A stretch of 64,000 nucleotides of DNA from Roseateles saccharophilus (GCF_004342485.1 NZ_SMBU01000016.1:1-64000); one strand, 5' to 3'. Shown: positions 23,146 to 33,177, counted from the first letter of the stretch. The notes: generated by a model not told the origin, from the letters alone. Numbers and translations: made by a program.

Positions 23146-24501
23146 TCAAGGGTCGCGGGGCGCCTGCTGCATTGTCAAACCGACGCGGGTCTTCTCATCG
23201 CTGGACTCGGCGAACGGCTCGCCGCCGTGCATGCGGGCGATGGCGGCGACGATGGACAGGCCCAGGCCATGGTTGACGCTGGCCTGGGAGCGCGAAGGGT
23301 CGGCACGGTAGAAGCGGTCGAACAGGCGAGGCAGGTGTTCCGCTGGAATGCTTGGACCGTGGTTGGCCACGGACAGCTCGAGCATGCCGGACTGCGGCGC
23401 CGCGATGCGCACGATGACTGTGGAGTTCGGGGCCGCGTAGCGGGTGGCGTTTCCCAGGAGGTTGGAGAGCGCGCGCTTGAGAAGGGACGCGTCAACCTGG
23501 CCGGCACCGTCGCCCTGGACCTCGACGGTCAGGCCAGCCTCGGCGAGTGCGGCCTCGTGGTAGTCCACTACGTCGCCGGCAAGAGCCGCAAGGCTGGCCA
23601 CCGGTTGGCGGCGGGCGACGGCGCCACTGTTCGCATGCGACAGGAAGAGCATGTCGTTGACGATGCCGGTCATGCGGCGCAGCTCCTCGAGGTTGGAGCC
23701 CAGCAGGTCGGCCGTGGCATGCGGCAAGGACGGATCCCGCAGCGCGACCTCGGTGCTCGTGATGAGGGTGGCCAGCGGCGTGCGAAGTTCATGCGCGACG
23801 TCCGCGTTGAAGCCTTCGAGCTGGGCGTAGGCGCGGCTCAGGCGGGCGAGCAAGGCGTTGAACTGGTCCACCAGGGGCTGCAATTCCTGCGGCTGCATGG
23901 AGCCGTCCAGCCGTTCATGCAGCTTCTCTGCGGCCAGGCGGCGCGTCTGGTCGACCAGGTGGCGGACAGGTCCAAGGCCGCGGCGCACGAGCAGGAAACT
24001 GCCTGCCGACACGATTGCGGCGCCGATCATGGCGGCCGTCATCAGCGTAAATCCGAGTCGGCGCAGGAACTTCTGGTCTGGCGAGATGTCCAGCACCATC
24101 TCCGCGGCCAGCATTGCGCCACCGGGTTCCCAGTAGGCCAGCTCGAACGTGTTGCGCTTGATCCGTCCGAAAGCATGCGCCGAGGCGGCGTTGTCATAAA
24201 GGATGCTGCCGTCAGGATGGCGCAGGGTCAGCGCCAGGTCTCGGTGGCCGAGGAAGAAGTCGTCGAGCTTGTGCTTGAGCGTTGCAAGGTCCCGGTCACT
24301 GCGGGCCTCCGAGAGCACATGCTCGATCAGCTCGCGCTTTTGCTGCAACGATTCGGTCTGCCGGTTGTCCAGGTCAATGGCGGTCAGCAGGTAGACCACC
24401 GTGGAGACCAGCGTCAAGCCCAGGAAGGTCTGGGCCGCAAGCCACAGGGACAAACGCTGGCCGAGCGCGCGAGGCGCGTTGTGAGCGAGCGGCAAGGTCA
24501 C
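23146..24501 (-). CDS. copS: Copper-responsive sensor histidine kinase CopS/CusS
   Basis: The 451-residue kinase has two spans (about residues 15-40 and 155-180) around a periplasmic sensor domain, and a HAMP domain after the second span. The H box is DVAHELRTPLA and the N box LSNLLGNATRYAA; G boxes include HGLGLSIVAAI. This is the layout of CusS/CopS heavy-metal sensors. The GTG at 24501 is chosen because AGGAGAG stands just before it; it lies 10 bp past the stop of copR. The longer in-frame extension overlaps copR and is rejected. Confidence 0.85.
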   Translation of the reverse strand: MTLPLAHNAPRALGQRLSLWLAAQTFLGLTLVSTVVYLLTAIDLDNRQTESLQQKRELIEHVLSEARSDRDLATLKHKLDDFFLGHRDLALTLRHPDGSILYDNAASAHAFGRIKRNTFELAYWEPGGAMLAAEMVLDISPDQKFLRRLGFTLMTAAMIGAAIVSAGSFLLVRRGLGPVRHLVDQTRRLAAEKLHERLDGSMQPQELQPLVDQFNALLARLSRAYAQLEGFNADVAHELRTPLATLITSTEVALRDPSLPHATADLLGSNLEELRRMTGIVNDMLFLSHANSGAVARRQPVASLAALAGDVVDYHEAALAEAGLTVEVQGDGAGQVDASLLKRALSNLLGNATRYAAPNSTVIVRIAAPQSGMLELSVANHGPSIPAEHLPRLFDRFYRADPSRSQASVNHGLGLSIVAAIARMHGGEPFAESSDEKTRVGLTMQQAPRDP

Positions 24502-24511
24502 CGCCTCTCCT

Positions 24512-25192
24512 TCATGGCCGGTCTTCAAGCACGTAACCCATGCCCCTGACGGTGTGCAACAGGGGTCGCTCGAATGGCACGTCAATCTTGCCGCGCAGCC
24601 GCCGGATCGCGACTTCCACGACGTTGGTCTCGCTGTCGAAGTTCATGTCCCAGACCTGCGAGGCCAGCTCGGTGCGCGACAGCACCTCACCCTGGCGCCG
24701 CAACAGCAGCGTCAACAGATTGAACTCCTTGGCCGTCAGGTCCAGCCGCTGGCCGGCGCGGGCCGCCTTGCGCCTGAGCAGGTCCACCTCCAGATCGGCG
24801 AGTTGCAAGGTCGTGGACTCGACGCCGCCGCGCGGGCCGGCACGTCGCAGCAGAACCTGGATGCGGGCCAGCAGTTCCGAGAAGGCGAAGGGCTTGCCCA
24901 GGTAGTCGTCCGCGCCGGTCTGCAGGCCTTGCACCCGGTCGTCGACGGCCGAGCGAGCCGTCAGCATGAGCACGGGCGTCTGCTTGGTGCGGCGCAGGGT
25001 GGCGAGCAGGCTCAGCCCGTCAATGCCTGGGAGCATGCTGTCGAGCAACAGCAGGTCGTGATCACCTTCCAGGGCCAGATGCAGGCCTTCAATGCCGTCG
25101 TTGGCGACCTCCACGACATAGCCCGCTTCGGTCAGGCCCTTGCGAAGGTAGTCCGCCAGTTTGACCTCGTCTTCGATCACCAGCAGCTTCAT
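24512..25192 (-). CDS. copR: OmpR-family response regulator CopR/CusR
   Basis: The 226-residue regulator has an N-terminal receiver ([20 protein letters not shown]) with the phospho-acceptor Asp in [14 protein letters not shown] conserved Lys is seen in [11 protein letters not shown], and the OmpR-type winged helix ends [16 protein letters not shown]. It partners the kinase downstream. The ATG at 25192 is the conserved family start; an upstream extension covers the promoter. A CopR-like box lies about 35 bp before the start, indicating autoregulation. Confidence 0.92.
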   Translation of the reverse strand: MKLLVIEDEVKLADYLRKGLTEAGYVVEVANDGIEGLHLALEGDHDLLLLDSMLPGIDGLSLLATLRRTKQTPVLMLTARSAVDDRVQGLQTGADDYLGKPFAFSELLARIQVLLRRAGPRGGVESTTLQLADLEVDLLRRKAARAGQRLDLTAKEFNLLTLLLRRQGEVLSRTELASQVWDMNFDSETNVVEVAIRRLRGKIDVPFERPLLHTVRGMGYVLEDRP

Positions 25193-25225
25193 CCAGGCAT
25201 TTTGCGAGGAAGCGCATCCGCCATA

Positions 25226-25243
25226 GATGACAAATTCGTAATG
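25226..25243. promoter_or_regulatory. CopR-like box in the copR promoter
   Basis: GATGACAAATTCGTAATG shares TGACA-N2-TTCGT with the box upstream of copK, with one change in the second arm. It lies in the 202-bp space between copR (minus) and the exported protein gene at 25395 (plus) and could serve both directions. Confidence 0.55.
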
Positions 25244-25394
25244 TGCGGGACGGCCGGCAGTCTGCGGCTTGTCCTTACAGTTCACTCCATCGCGCCGGCT
25301 TCCGGCGCCTCACTGCCCCGGAGGACGGCAAGTCCTCGGATGGTCATGTTGACCACGACAGTGTCTTTCCGTTTTTAGACCTTAGACTCCGGAA

Positions 25395-25814
25395 ATGAGC
25401 AAACTCTTGCGCATCGTGCTGACGTGGGTCCTTGCAGTGGCGCTGCCACTGCAGGGCTACGCCGTCCATGCCATGACAGCCTGCGGGCCCGCTCACAATC
25501 AGGGCAAAGCCGCCGCGGCTCAAAGTTCCGCTCAGCATCTCGACAAGGCGGCGGCTGATCACGGTCGTCATGGTCACGACCATGTCAGCTCTACAGATGG
25601 TGCCCATGCCGAGGTTGCCAAATCCGGCACGGCCGGTCATGCGGACAAATGCAGTGCCTGTGCCTCGTGCTGCCATTTGACGGCCATGGCGTCGACGGCG
25701 GTGCACTTCGACGTGATCCCCTCGCGCCCCGTGGGTGTGGCCACGACGCCGACCGCGCATGACCGCGTATTGCTCGGCAGGCTGGACCGCCCCCCTCGAT
25801 CCCTGCACGCCTGA
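25395..25814 (+). CDS. Exported His/Cys-rich copper-cluster protein (DUF2946-like)
   Basis: The 139-residue protein has a signal peptide (LTWVLAVALPLQGYAVHA), a His-rich middle (DHGRHGHDHVSS) and the Cys motif CSACASCC at about residues 86-93. It resembles the small exported proteins, some in DUF2946, that open copper operons in this group. It starts the long plus-strand copper operon and is divergent from copR. Periplasmic metal binding is likely. Confidence 0.65.
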   Translation: MSKLLRIVLTWVLAVALPLQGYAVHAMTACGPAHNQGKAAAAQSSAQHLDKAAADHGRHGHDHVSSTDGAHAEVAKSGTAGHADKCSACASCCHLTAMASTAVHFDVIPSRPVGVATTPTAHDRVLLGRLDRPPRSLHA

Positions 25815-25929
25815 GCACGGCTTGCCGCTGCATTGGCAGCGTGCGTGCTCGCTTTGAACTTCCCCAGACGATGAAGTCCGCGCGAGCGTGAATCCTCGTC
25901 GCCCCCCGCCGTTCAACAGCAGGATCACC

Positions 25930-26337
25930 ATGACCGAAATTTCTACGCGACAGCGCGTGGCCGTGGCGTGCGCCATGCTGGCCACCGCCCTGTCGGCCAC
26001 CGCGCAAGCTCAGCCCCCAAATCCGGCCGCCTCAGCCGTGCAAGCCGCCCCAGGGCAGCGTGGCGACCCGACCGACGCCCGCTCCGACGTCCCGCTTCTC
26101 GTCTACCGCTCGCCGCTCCAGGGCTACCGCCCGTATGCAGACACGGAGCCGGCCTCGTGGGTCGAGACCAACAAAACCGTGGCGACGGTTGGCGGCTGGC
26201 GGGTATATGCCAAGGAAGCTCGCCAACCGGATGCGCCCGACGCTGCCAGCGCGCCAGCGTCCGGTACCAAGTCCGATGCCAAACCGGACGCAGGCAAGCC
26301 GCAGCCAGCAGGCCATGCAGGCCACAAGATGAAATGA
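25930..26337 (+). CDS. Periplasmic hypothetical protein of copper efflux operon
   Basis: The 135-residue protein has a signal peptide ending near ATAQAQ, a central conserved-looking stretch (YRSPLQGYRPYADTEPASW, then VGGWRVYAKEA) and a His/Lys tail (GHAGHKMK). I know it only as the type of protein that precedes outer-membrane factors in metal operons; function is unknown. The ATG at 25930 is chosen because the signal peptide begins there. It ends 11 bp before the outer-membrane factor gene. Confidence 0.65.
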   Translation: MTEISTRQRVAVACAMLATALSATAQAQPPNPAASAVQAAPGQRGDPTDARSDVPLLVYRSPLQGYRPYADTEPASWVETNKTVATVGGWRVYAKEARQPDAPDAASAPASGTKSDAKPDAGKPQPAGHAGHKMK

Positions 26338-26348
26338 GGACCCGCCGC

Positions 26349-27746
26349 ATGAGCACAACAAACCCGTCTTACCCCGTCCTGCGACGGCTGCGAAATGTGG
26401 CGCTGGCCGCCTCCCCGCTGCTGCTCGCCGGTTGCGCCACCCTGAGCGCCGATGGCGGCATGCAGCCGGTGCAGTCCGCCGCCCAGCAGCACCTCGGCCA
26501 AAACGTCGAGGTCGTCAAGACAGCCGCCGACCAGGACCGCGTCGCCACCCGTGTGGCGGAACTCCTGGCTCGGCCACTGAACGCCGACAGTGCGGTGCAG
26601 ATTGCGCTGCTGAACAACCGCGGCCTGCAGGCGAGCTTCCAGGAGCTGGGCATCGCCGAGGCCGAACTCGTCCAGGCCAGCCGGCTGCCGAACCCGGGAT
26701 TCAGCTTTGCCAAGGTCCGCCAGGGGGATACCCGCGAGATCGATCGCAGCTTTTCTTTCGACCTGGCACACCTGATCGCGCTGCCACTGACGCGCCAGCT
26801 CGAGGCACGGCGGTTTGCCGCCACGCAGCGTGCCGTGTCGTCGGAGATGCTGTCGCTGGCTGCCCAGACCCGCAAGGCGTTCTACGCCGCCGTGGCTGCC
26901 GAGCAGACCGCCCGCTACATGCGCGACGTCCGCGAAACCGCCGACGCCGGCGCCGAACTCGCCAAGCGCCTCACCCTGGCGGGCAATTGGAGCAAGCTGC
27001 AACAAGCCCGTGAGCATGGCTTCTTCGCGGAGGCCGCGTTGAATTTTGCGCGTGCCGAGCAGAACCGCCTCGGCTCGCGAGAGCACCTCATCCGCTTGTT
27101 GGGCCTGTGGGGCACGCAGACGCAGTTCACGCTGCCCGAGCGCCTGCCGGACCTGCCGGCAGCGCTGCAGGACCAACCCGACATCGAGAACGTCGCGATG
27201 GCGCAGCGCCTGGACGTGCAGGCCGCCAAGCTGCAAGCTGAGGCGACCGCCAAGAACCTGGGCCTGACCAAAGTCACGCGCCTGATCAACGTACTGGAGT
27301 TCGGCTACCAGCGCAACACCTTCAACGACGCTCCTCGCCAAACTGGATACGCAGTCAGCTTCGAGTTGCCGCTATTTGATTGGGGCACGGCACGCGTCGC
27401 CCGTAGTGAGGCGCTCTATATGCGCAGCGTTCAGCGGGCCGCACAGATCGCCATCGAAGCGCGCTCCGAAGTCCGCCAAGCTTATCTTGGGTATCACAGC
27501 AGCTATGACGTCGCGCGCCACTATCGCGACGACATCGTGCCGACGGCAAAAAGGATCTCCGAGGAGAACGTTCTTTTGTACAACGGCATGTTCATCAGCG
27601 TGTTCGAACTGCTGGCCGATGCACGAGCCCAAATCTCGGCCGTTAACGGCGCAATTGAAGCTCAGCGGGATTTCTGGATGGCTAAGGCCGACCTCGACAT
27701 GGCTCTCGTAGGCAAGCCCGTATCCGACAGCACTGCTGTCAACTGA
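26349..27746 (+). CDS. TolC-family outer-membrane factor (lipoprotein)
   Basis: The 465-residue protein has a lipobox (SPLLLAGC) at residues 18-26. Two TolC/OEP repeats of long helices and barrel strands follow, with LLNNRGLQASFQELGIAEAE in the first and YNGMFISVFELLADA in the second. It should be the outer-membrane channel of a tripartite efflux system, but no RND or adaptor gene is adjacent. It may supply CusAB encoded at 35565-40213 or work with the multicopper oxidase set. From about base 27,340 onward its G+C drops below that of the neighbouring DNA. Confidence 0.85.
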   Translation: MSTTNPSYPVLRRLRNVALAASPLLLAGCATLSADGGMQPVQSAAQQHLGQNVEVVKTAADQDRVATRVAELLARPLNADSAVQIALLNNRGLQASFQELGIAEAELVQASRLPNPGFSFAKVRQGDTREIDRSFSFDLAHLIALPLTRQLEARRFAATQRAVSSEMLSLAAQTRKAFYAAVAAEQTARYMRDVRETADAGAELAKRLTLAGNWSKLQQAREHGFFAEAALNFARAEQNRLGSREHLIRLLGLWGTQTQFTLPERLPDLPAALQDQPDIENVAMAQRLDVQAAKLQAEATAKNLGLTKVTRLINVLEFGYQRNTFNDAPRQTGYAVSFELPLFDWGTARVARSEALYMRSVQRAAQIAIEARSEVRQAYLGYHSSYDVARHYRDDIVPTAKRISEENVLLYNGMFISVFELLADARAQISAVNGAIEAQRDFWMAKADLDMALVGKPVSDSTAVN

Positions 27747-27762
27747 ATCAGGAGGATTGACG

Positions 27763-29172
27763 ATGGTTTCTCGACGCGATTTTTTCCGCAATGCCGGGGT
27801 GGTTACTGCGGCCGTATCAGCAGCCTCCGTGAGCCGCGTGGCCATGGCTGCACTGCCCGAGCCAGTGCTACAGACGACGCCAGACACAGGTGCCCCGCTG
27901 CTGCCTGAGACCGGGCGCCCGTACAACCCTGTCGTGACCCTCAACGGTTGGACCTTACCTTGGCGAATGAACCAGGGTGTCAAGGAGTTTCATCTGGTGG
28001 CCGAGCCTGTTGTGCGCGAGTTAGCCCCTGGGATGAAGGCGCACCTGTGGGGCTACAACGGCCAGTCGCCCGGCCCCACGATTGAGGTGGTCGAAGGTGA
28101 CCGCGTGCGAGTGTTCGTCACCAATAAGTTGCCTGAACACACGAGCATCCACTGGCATGGGCAACGCCTGCCGAATGGTATGGATGGAGTAGCCGGACTG
28201 AATCAGAAGTCGATCCAGCCGGGCAAGACGTTCGTCTATGAATTCGTTGCGCGGCGTCCAGGCACCTTCATGTACCACCCCCATGCCGATGAAATGACGC
28301 AAATGGCGATGGGAATGATGGGCTTCTGGATTACCCATCCGAAGGCCAAGCACCCGCTGATAAGCACTGTTGACCGAGATTTCTGCTTTCTGCTCAACGC
28401 CTTTGACATCGATCCTGGTACGGCCACACCCAAGATCATGACGATGTTGAATTTCAATCTGTGGTGCTGGAACAGTCGAGTATTCCCCGGCATTGACACG
28501 CTCAATGTACGCAAGAACGACAAAGTGCGCATTCGGGTTGGCAACCTCACCATGACAAACCATCCGATACACCTGCATGGACATGAGTTCCATGTGACAG
28601 GTACTGACGGGGGGCCCACACCCATCAGCTCGCGCTGGTATGAGGTAACGACCGATATCGCCGTCGGCCAGATGCGCCAGATCGAGTTCCTTGCCGATGA
28701 GGAAGGCGATTGGGCCTTCCATTGCCACAAGAGCCACCACACGATGAACGCGATGGGGCACGAAGTCCCCACCATGATTGGAGTCGATCACCGTAGTGTT
28801 TCCAGAAAGATCACCAAACTGGTGCCCGATTACATGGTCATGGGGGAACGGGGTATGGCAGACATGGCAGAAATGGAGATGCCGCTACCCGACAACACGA
28901 TCCCCATGATGACCGGCGAAGGTCCGTTCGGCGGCGTCGAGATGGGCGGCATGTTCTCGGTCGTGAAGGTGCGCAAGAACCAGAAGCCGGGCGACTACAG
29001 CAACCCAGGCTGGTACCAGCACCCCAGGGGTGAAGTCGCGTTCGAGTGGACCGGTGCACTGCCTGAGCCGGCGCGGTTCGCGGCCGAGGGCGGGCAGTCC
29101 ATGCCGCGCAAGAAGCCATCGCCGCCTGCCGAAGTCACCGTCCGAAAGCCCACGGGTCATTCTGAGCACTGA
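27763..29172 (+). CDS. Tat-exported multicopper oxidase
   Basis: The 469-residue enzyme begins with a Tat signal (SRRDFFRNAG). It carries all four copper-ligand motifs: HWHGQRLPNGMDG near residue 130, YHPHADEM near 170, HPIHLHGHEFH near 267, and HCHKSHHTMNAMGH near 320. Such enzymes oxidise Cu(I) to Cu(II) in the periplasm. The ATG at 27763 follows GGAGG; a TTG at 27757 also reads in frame. The last ligands lie unusually far from the C-terminus, leaving a Met/Pro-rich tail of about 140 residues. The first three quarters are lower in G+C than the rest. Confidence 0.9.
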   Translation: MVSRRDFFRNAGVVTAAVSAASVSRVAMAALPEPVLQTTPDTGAPLLPETGRPYNPVVTLNGWTLPWRMNQGVKEFHLVAEPVVRELAPGMKAHLWGYNGQSPGPTIEVVEGDRVRVFVTNKLPEHTSIHWHGQRLPNGMDGVAGLNQKSIQPGKTFVYEFVARRPGTFMYHPHADEMTQMAMGMMGFWITHPKAKHPLISTVDRDFCFLLNAFDIDPGTATPKIMTMLNFNLWCWNSRVFPGIDTLNVRKNDKVRIRVGNLTMTNHPIHLHGHEFHVTGTDGGPTPISSRWYEVTTDIAVGQMRQIEFLADEEGDWAFHCHKSHHTMNAMGHEVPTMIGVDHRSVSRKITKLVPDYMVMGERGMADMAEMEMPLPDNTIPMMTGEGPFGGVEMGGMFSVVKVRKNQKPGDYSNPGWYQHPRGEVAFEWTGALPEPARFAAEGGQSMPRKKPSPPAEVTVRKPTGHSEH

Positions 29173-29227
29173 TCTTTTCCCTGTCTTTGATTCAACAGCC
29201 GTGCACACGGCGCTCCCAAGGAAAACC

Positions 29228-29752
29228 ATGAAACTGAAGTCCCTTTCCGTCATCACCGCTCTGACCCTTGCCGTTGGCTCAGGCGCGGCATTTGCCAGTG
29301 GCAACCATCCCGGTGGCCACGGTCACGACAGCGACGCCATCGGCAAGCCCGGCGTTGCGGCCAAGGCCACCCGAACCGTGCAGATCGACATGACGGACGC
29401 GATGCGCTTCACGCCGTCAAGCGTGGACGTGAAGCAAAACGAAACCGTGCGCTTCGTCGTGAAGAACTCGGGCCAGCTCAAGCACGAGATGGTGCTGGGC
29501 ACCGAGAAGGAGCTCAAGGAACACTACGAGGTCATGAAGAAGAACCCGGAGATGGAGCACGCGGATCCCAACATGGTCACCGTCGCCCCGGGCAAGACCG
29601 GCGAGATCGTGTGGCAGTTCACCAAGGCGGGCAAGATCGACTTTGCGTGCCTGCAGCCGGGCCACTACGACGCCGGCATGAAGGGTGCCGTGAACGTGGC
29701 CGGCAAGGCCGGCGCTGCCAAGCCTGACGGCCATGCCGACCACAAGCACTGA
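29228..29752 (+). CDS. Periplasmic cupredoxin
   Basis: The 174-residue protein has a signal peptide (cleavage after AAFA), a His-rich mature start and a cupredoxin fold. The type 1 copper ligands are visible: His in QLKHEMVLGT, and Cys, His and Met in FACLQPGHYDAGM. The tail is Ala/His-rich. It follows the multicopper oxidase by 55 bp and may exchange electrons or copper with it. Its stop overlaps the next gene by 20 bp. Confidence 0.85.
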   Translation: MKLKSLSVITALTLAVGSGAAFASGNHPGGHGHDSDAIGKPGVAAKATRTVQIDMTDAMRFTPSSVDVKQNETVRFVVKNSGQLKHEMVLGTEKELKEHYEVMKKNPEMEHADPNMVTVAPGKTGEIVWQFTKAGKIDFACLQPGHYDAGMKGAVNVAGKAGAAKPDGHADHKH

Positions 29753-30212
29753 AAGCCGGCGCCAGATGCTGCTGTGCGGCGTGGCTTTGGCCATGCTTCC
29801 TCGATTCGCATGGGCGCAGGCCGCTTCGCAGTCGCCGATGGTGACGGTCTGGAAAGACCCGAATTGCGGCTGCTGCAAGCTCTGGGTGGAGCATCTGCGT
29901 GCCAACGGCTTGAGCGTGCAAGTACGCGATACCGGGAACATCGGCGCAAGGCGCCGCCTCGGTGTGCCGTCTGGCCTGGCGTCCTGCCACACAGCCGAAG
30001 TGGCTGGCTATGTCGTCGAAGGCCACGTGCCGGCACGCGAGATCCAGCGCCTGCTCAAGGAAAAGCCCGACGCCCTGGGCTTGGCTGTTCCCGCCATGCC
30101 CATCGGTTCACCCGGTATGGATGGTCCCGTCTACGGCGGCCGCAAGGACGCCTATGAAGTGCTGCTGATGACCAAAGACGGCGGCACCCGTGTTTATCAA
30201 CGCTACCCCTGA
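29733..30212 (+). CDS. DUF411 periplasmic metal-binding protein (CopG-like)
   Basis: The 159-residue protein has a signal peptide with an Arg pair (ESRRQMLLCGVALAML), then KDPNCGCCKLWVEHL, SCHTAEVAGYVVEGHVPA and AMPIGSPGMDGP. These are the defining motifs of DUF411, present in copper and arsenic clusters and in CopG. The Cys triad and His/Met residues suggest Cu(I) binding. The start lies inside the cupredoxin gene (20-bp overlap), so the two are translationally coupled. Confidence 0.88.
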   Translation: MPTTSTESRRQMLLCGVALAMLPRFAWAQAASQSPMVTVWKDPNCGCCKLWVEHLRANGLSVQVRDTGNIGARRRLGVPSGLASCHTAEVAGYVVEGHVPAREIQRLLKEKPDALGLAVPAMPIGSPGMDGPVYGGRKDAYEVLLMTKDGGTRVYQRYP

Positions 30213-30222
30213 AGGAGATCCC

Positions 30223-30582
30223 ATGAAAGCATCCAAGAAACTCACCCTGTCCACCCTCGCTGGCCTTGCCCTGGCCGTGGGCGCAACGCTGAGCCTGCCG
30301 GCGCGGGCGCAGGCCATGGACCACAGCAAGATGCCGGCGGCCAGCGCCGCAGCGACCGAGATGACCGACGGCGAGATCAAGAAGGTCGACAAGGACACCA
30401 AGAAGATCACCATCAAGCATGGCGAGATCAAGAACCTGGAAATGCCGGGCATGACGATGGTGTTCCAGGTCAAGGACCCGGCCATGCTCGACCAGGTCAA
30501 GACGGGTGACAAGGTGCGCTTCAAGGCCGAGAAGGCCAACGGCGCCATCGTGGTCACCGAGATCCAGCCTGCCGGCAAGTAG
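30223..30582 (+). CDS. cusF: CusF-type periplasmic copper chaperone
   Basis: The 119-residue protein has a signal peptide (cleavage near ARAQA) and a CusF OB-fold. It carries the Cu(I) ligands His in KHGEIKNLEMPGMTM, the Met pair of PGMTM and the aromatic context in VFQV. The usual Trp of E. coli CusF (W44), which stacks on Cu(I), is not seen; the position appears to be Glu/Met here. CusF hands Cu(I) or Ag(I) to CusB. AGGAGAT stands just before the ATG. Confidence 0.88.
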   Translation: MKASKKLTLSTLAGLALAVGATLSLPARAQAMDHSKMPAASAAATEMTDGEIKKVDKDTKKITIKHGEIKNLEMPGMTMVFQVKDPAMLDQVKTGDKVRFKAEKANGAIVVTEIQPAGK

Positions 30583-30683
30583 TCCACGCGAGCGCCCTGG
30601 CTCGCTCTTCGAACGCCGTTTCACCGTCCTGAACGGTCGGTTGAAGCGGTGCAGGAGTCGACGACACGCGCGCAAACGAATGG

Positions 30684-30714
30684 TTGACCTTGCCACGTTG
30701 GCAAGGTCCACAGT
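30684..30714 (+). promoter_or_regulatory. CueR-type promoter of the second copper ATPase
   Basis: TTGACC (30684-30689) and CACAGT (30709-30714) with a 19-bp spacer TTGCCACGTTGGCAAGGTC that holds a strong dyad. It closely matches the promoters at 20864 and 20942 and lies 40 bp before the ATPase gene. Confidence 0.85.
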
Positions 30715-30753
30715 GGAGCTGGACGCCACTTCACACAGCGACAGGGGAGCCGA

Positions 30754-33177
30754 ATGAAGCACCAGCATCACCATCCCGCTGCGGACACCGGGCCGGGCGC
30801 GAGCGGCGTCACCGCTGGCCAGTCCGCCCCGGTCTATACCTGCCCGATGCATCCCGAGGTCCGGCAAGACCAGCCGGGGCGTTGCCCGACCTGCGGCATG
30901 ACGCTCGTGCTCGCCGGGGCTGGCGAGCCATCGACGGCGCAGATGCATCCCGCGCACGGTTCTGAGCCTGCACATCACGGGCATCACGGTGACCATGTCC
31001 GCCATCCGCCCGCCGCGGCAGGCCACGTGCCGGCCGAGCCACCGCCCCACTCGGGGGGCGACGGCACTCAAACCCAGGACGGCGCCACGACCTACACCTG
31101 CCCGATGCACCCGGAGATCCGGCAGGACCACCCCGGCAACTGCCCCAAGTGCGGCATGACGCTGGAGCCGCTGCTGCCGAGCCTCGAGGACGATGGCAAC
31201 CCGGAACTCCACGACTTCCAGCGGCGTTTCTGGGGCACGTTGCCGCTGACCGTGGTGGTGACGGTGCTCGCGATGCTCGGCCACCGGCTGCAGTGGTTCG
31301 AGATGAGCACCCAGAGCTGGATCGAGCTGGTGCTCACATTGCCCATCGTGCTGTGGGCGGGTTGGCCGTTCTTCCAGCGCGGCTGGCAGTCCCTGGTCAA
31401 TCGCAGCCTGAACATGTGGACCCTGATCAGCCTGGGAACCGGCGCAGCGTTCGTCTACAGCGTCGTGGCCACCGTCGTGCCCGAGGTCTTCCCGCAGTCG
31501 TTCCTGGCGATGGGACGGGTGGCGGTGTATTTCGAAGCGGCGGCCGTCATCATCTCCCTGACGCTGCTCGGGCAGCTGCTGGAACTGCGGGCCAGGTCGC
31601 AGACCTCTGGCGCGATCAAGGCCTTGCTCGGCTTGGCGCCCAAGACGGCGCGACGCATCGATGCAAAGGGCAACGAGAGCGACATACCGCTGTCCCATGT
31701 CCACGTGGGTGACCTGCTGCGGGTGCGGCCGGGCGAGAAGGTGCCGGCGGACGGTTTCGTGGTCGAAGGCAGCAGCTCGGTTGACGAGTCGATGCTGACG
31801 GGTGAGCCGATACCCATCGTCAAGAAGGCGGGGGATCGCGTCATCGGCGCGACGCTCAACACGAGCGGCACCCTGGTCATGCGGTCCGAACGCGTCGGCG
31901 CCTCCACCATGCTGTCGCAGATCGTCCAGATGGTGACCGAGGCGCAGCGATCACGAGCCCCCATGCAACGCATGGCCGACCAGGTGGCCGGCTACTTCGT
32001 CGCGGCGGTGCTGGGCGTGGCCGTGCTGACGCTCTTGGCCTGGGGCATCTGGGGGCCGGAGCCCAGCTGGGTGTACGGCCTGATCAATGCGGTGTCCGTC
32101 CTGATCATCGCCTGCCCCTGTGCGCTGGGATTGGCGACGCCGATGTCCATCATGGTGGCCACGGGACGTGGCGCGGCCAACGGGGTGCTGTTCCGCGACG
32201 CGGCGGCCATCGAGAACCTGCGCAAGGTGGACACGCTCATCATCGACAAGACCGGGACGCTGACCGAAGGCCGTCCGGTCTTCGACAAGGTGGTGCCCGC
32301 TGCGGGCATCGAGGCGGAAGAGGTCTTGCGGCTGGCAGGCAGCCTCGACCAGGGCAGCGAACACCCGCTGGCGGATGCCATCGTGCGGGCGGCGCGCGAC
32401 CAGGGGCTGGCGCTCGAGAAGGCAGAAGAATTCGAATCCGGGTCCGGTATCGGCGTGCGGGGCCGGGTTTCGGGCCGCACGCTGGCGCTGGGCAACACCG
32501 TGCTGATGGAGCAGTCGGGCGTCAGCGTCGAGGCGCTGAAAGCGCAGGCCGAATCGCTGCGCAGCCAGGGCGCGAGCGTGATGTACCTTGCCGCCGACGG
32601 CCAGTTGCTGGGCCTGCTGGCCGTTTCCGACCCGGTCAAGGCCAGCACGCCGGAGGCCCTGCAGCAGCTCCATGCCGCCGGCCTGCGCATCATCATGGCG
32701 ACGGGCGACGGCATGACCACCGCGCAGGCGGTCGGCACCCGGCTTGGCATCGACGAAGTCCACGGCGAGGTGAAGCCGGCCGACAAGCTGGACCTCGTCA
32801 ACCGGCTGCAGGCCGAGGGCCGGGTGGTTGCGATGGCGGGCGACGGCATCAACGACGCGCCGGCGCTGGCCAAGGCGGATGTCGGGATCGCCATGGGCAC
32901 CGGCACCGACGTCGCCATGAACAGCGCCCAGGTGACCCTGGTCAAGGGCGACCTGCGCGGCATCTCCGTGGCGCGTGACCTGTCGGAGGCGACGGTCGCC
33001 AACATGAAGCAGAACCTGATGTTCGCCTTCCTCTACAACGCGCTGGGCATTCCCCTCGCGGCCGGGCTGCTGTATCCGGTGACCGGCTGGCTGCTGTCGC
33101 CGATGATTGCCGCTCTCGCGATGAGCCTGAGCTCCGCGTCGGTGATCGGCAATGCCCTGCGCCTGCGTCGCGGCTGA
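30754..33177 (+). CDS. P1B copper ATPase with two N-terminal Cys-ribbon metal-binding domains
   Basis: The 807-residue ATPase has two copies of a short domain: [20 protein letters not shown] near residue 28 and [20 protein letters not shown] near 113, each followed by GMTL. They are separated by a His-rich linker. Core motifs are [22 protein letters not shown] near 452, [11 protein letters not shown] near 497 and [10 protein letters not shown]. Classical HMA domains are absent. The CPC motif and CueR promoter point to Cu(I)/Ag(I) export; the layout is that of CopF of C. metallidurans. Most relatives I recall have one such domain. Confidence 0.93.
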   Translation: MKHQHHHPAADTGPGASGVTAGQSAPVYTCPMHPEVRQDQPGRCPTCGMTLVLAGAGEPSTAQMHPAHGSEPAHHGHHGDHVRHPPAAAGHVPAEPPPHSGGDGTQTQDGATTYTCPMHPEIRQDHPGNCPKCGMTLEPLLPSLEDDGNPELHDFQRRFWGTLPLTVVVTVLAMLGHRLQWFEMSTQSWIELVLTLPIVLWAGWPFFQRGWQSLVNRSLNMWTLISLGTGAAFVYSVVATVVPEVFPQSFLAMGRVAVYFEAAAVIISLTLLGQLLELRARSQTSGAIKALLGLAPKTARRIDAKGNESDIPLSHVHVGDLLRVRPGEKVPADGFVVEGSSSVDESMLTGEPIPIVKKAGDRVIGATLNTSGTLVMRSERVGASTMLSQIVQMVTEAQRSRAPMQRMADQVAGYFVAAVLGVAVLTLLAWGIWGPEPSWVYGLINAVSVLIIACPCALGLATPMSIMVATGRGAANGVLFRDAAAIENLRKVDTLIIDKTGTLTEGRPVFDKVVPAAGIEAEEVLRLAGSLDQGSEHPLADAIVRAARDQGLALEKAEEFESGSGIGVRGRVSGRTLALGNTVLMEQSGVSVEALKAQAESLRSQGASVMYLAADGQLLGLLAVSDPVKASTPEALQQLHAAGLRIIMATGDGMTTAQAVGTRLGIDEVHGEVKPADKLDLVNRLQAEGRVVAMAGDGINDAPALAKADVGIAMGTGTDVAMNSAQVTLVKGDLRGISVARDLSEATVANMKQNLMFAFLYNALGIPLAAGLLYPVTGWLLSPMIAALAMSLSSASVIGNALRLRRG

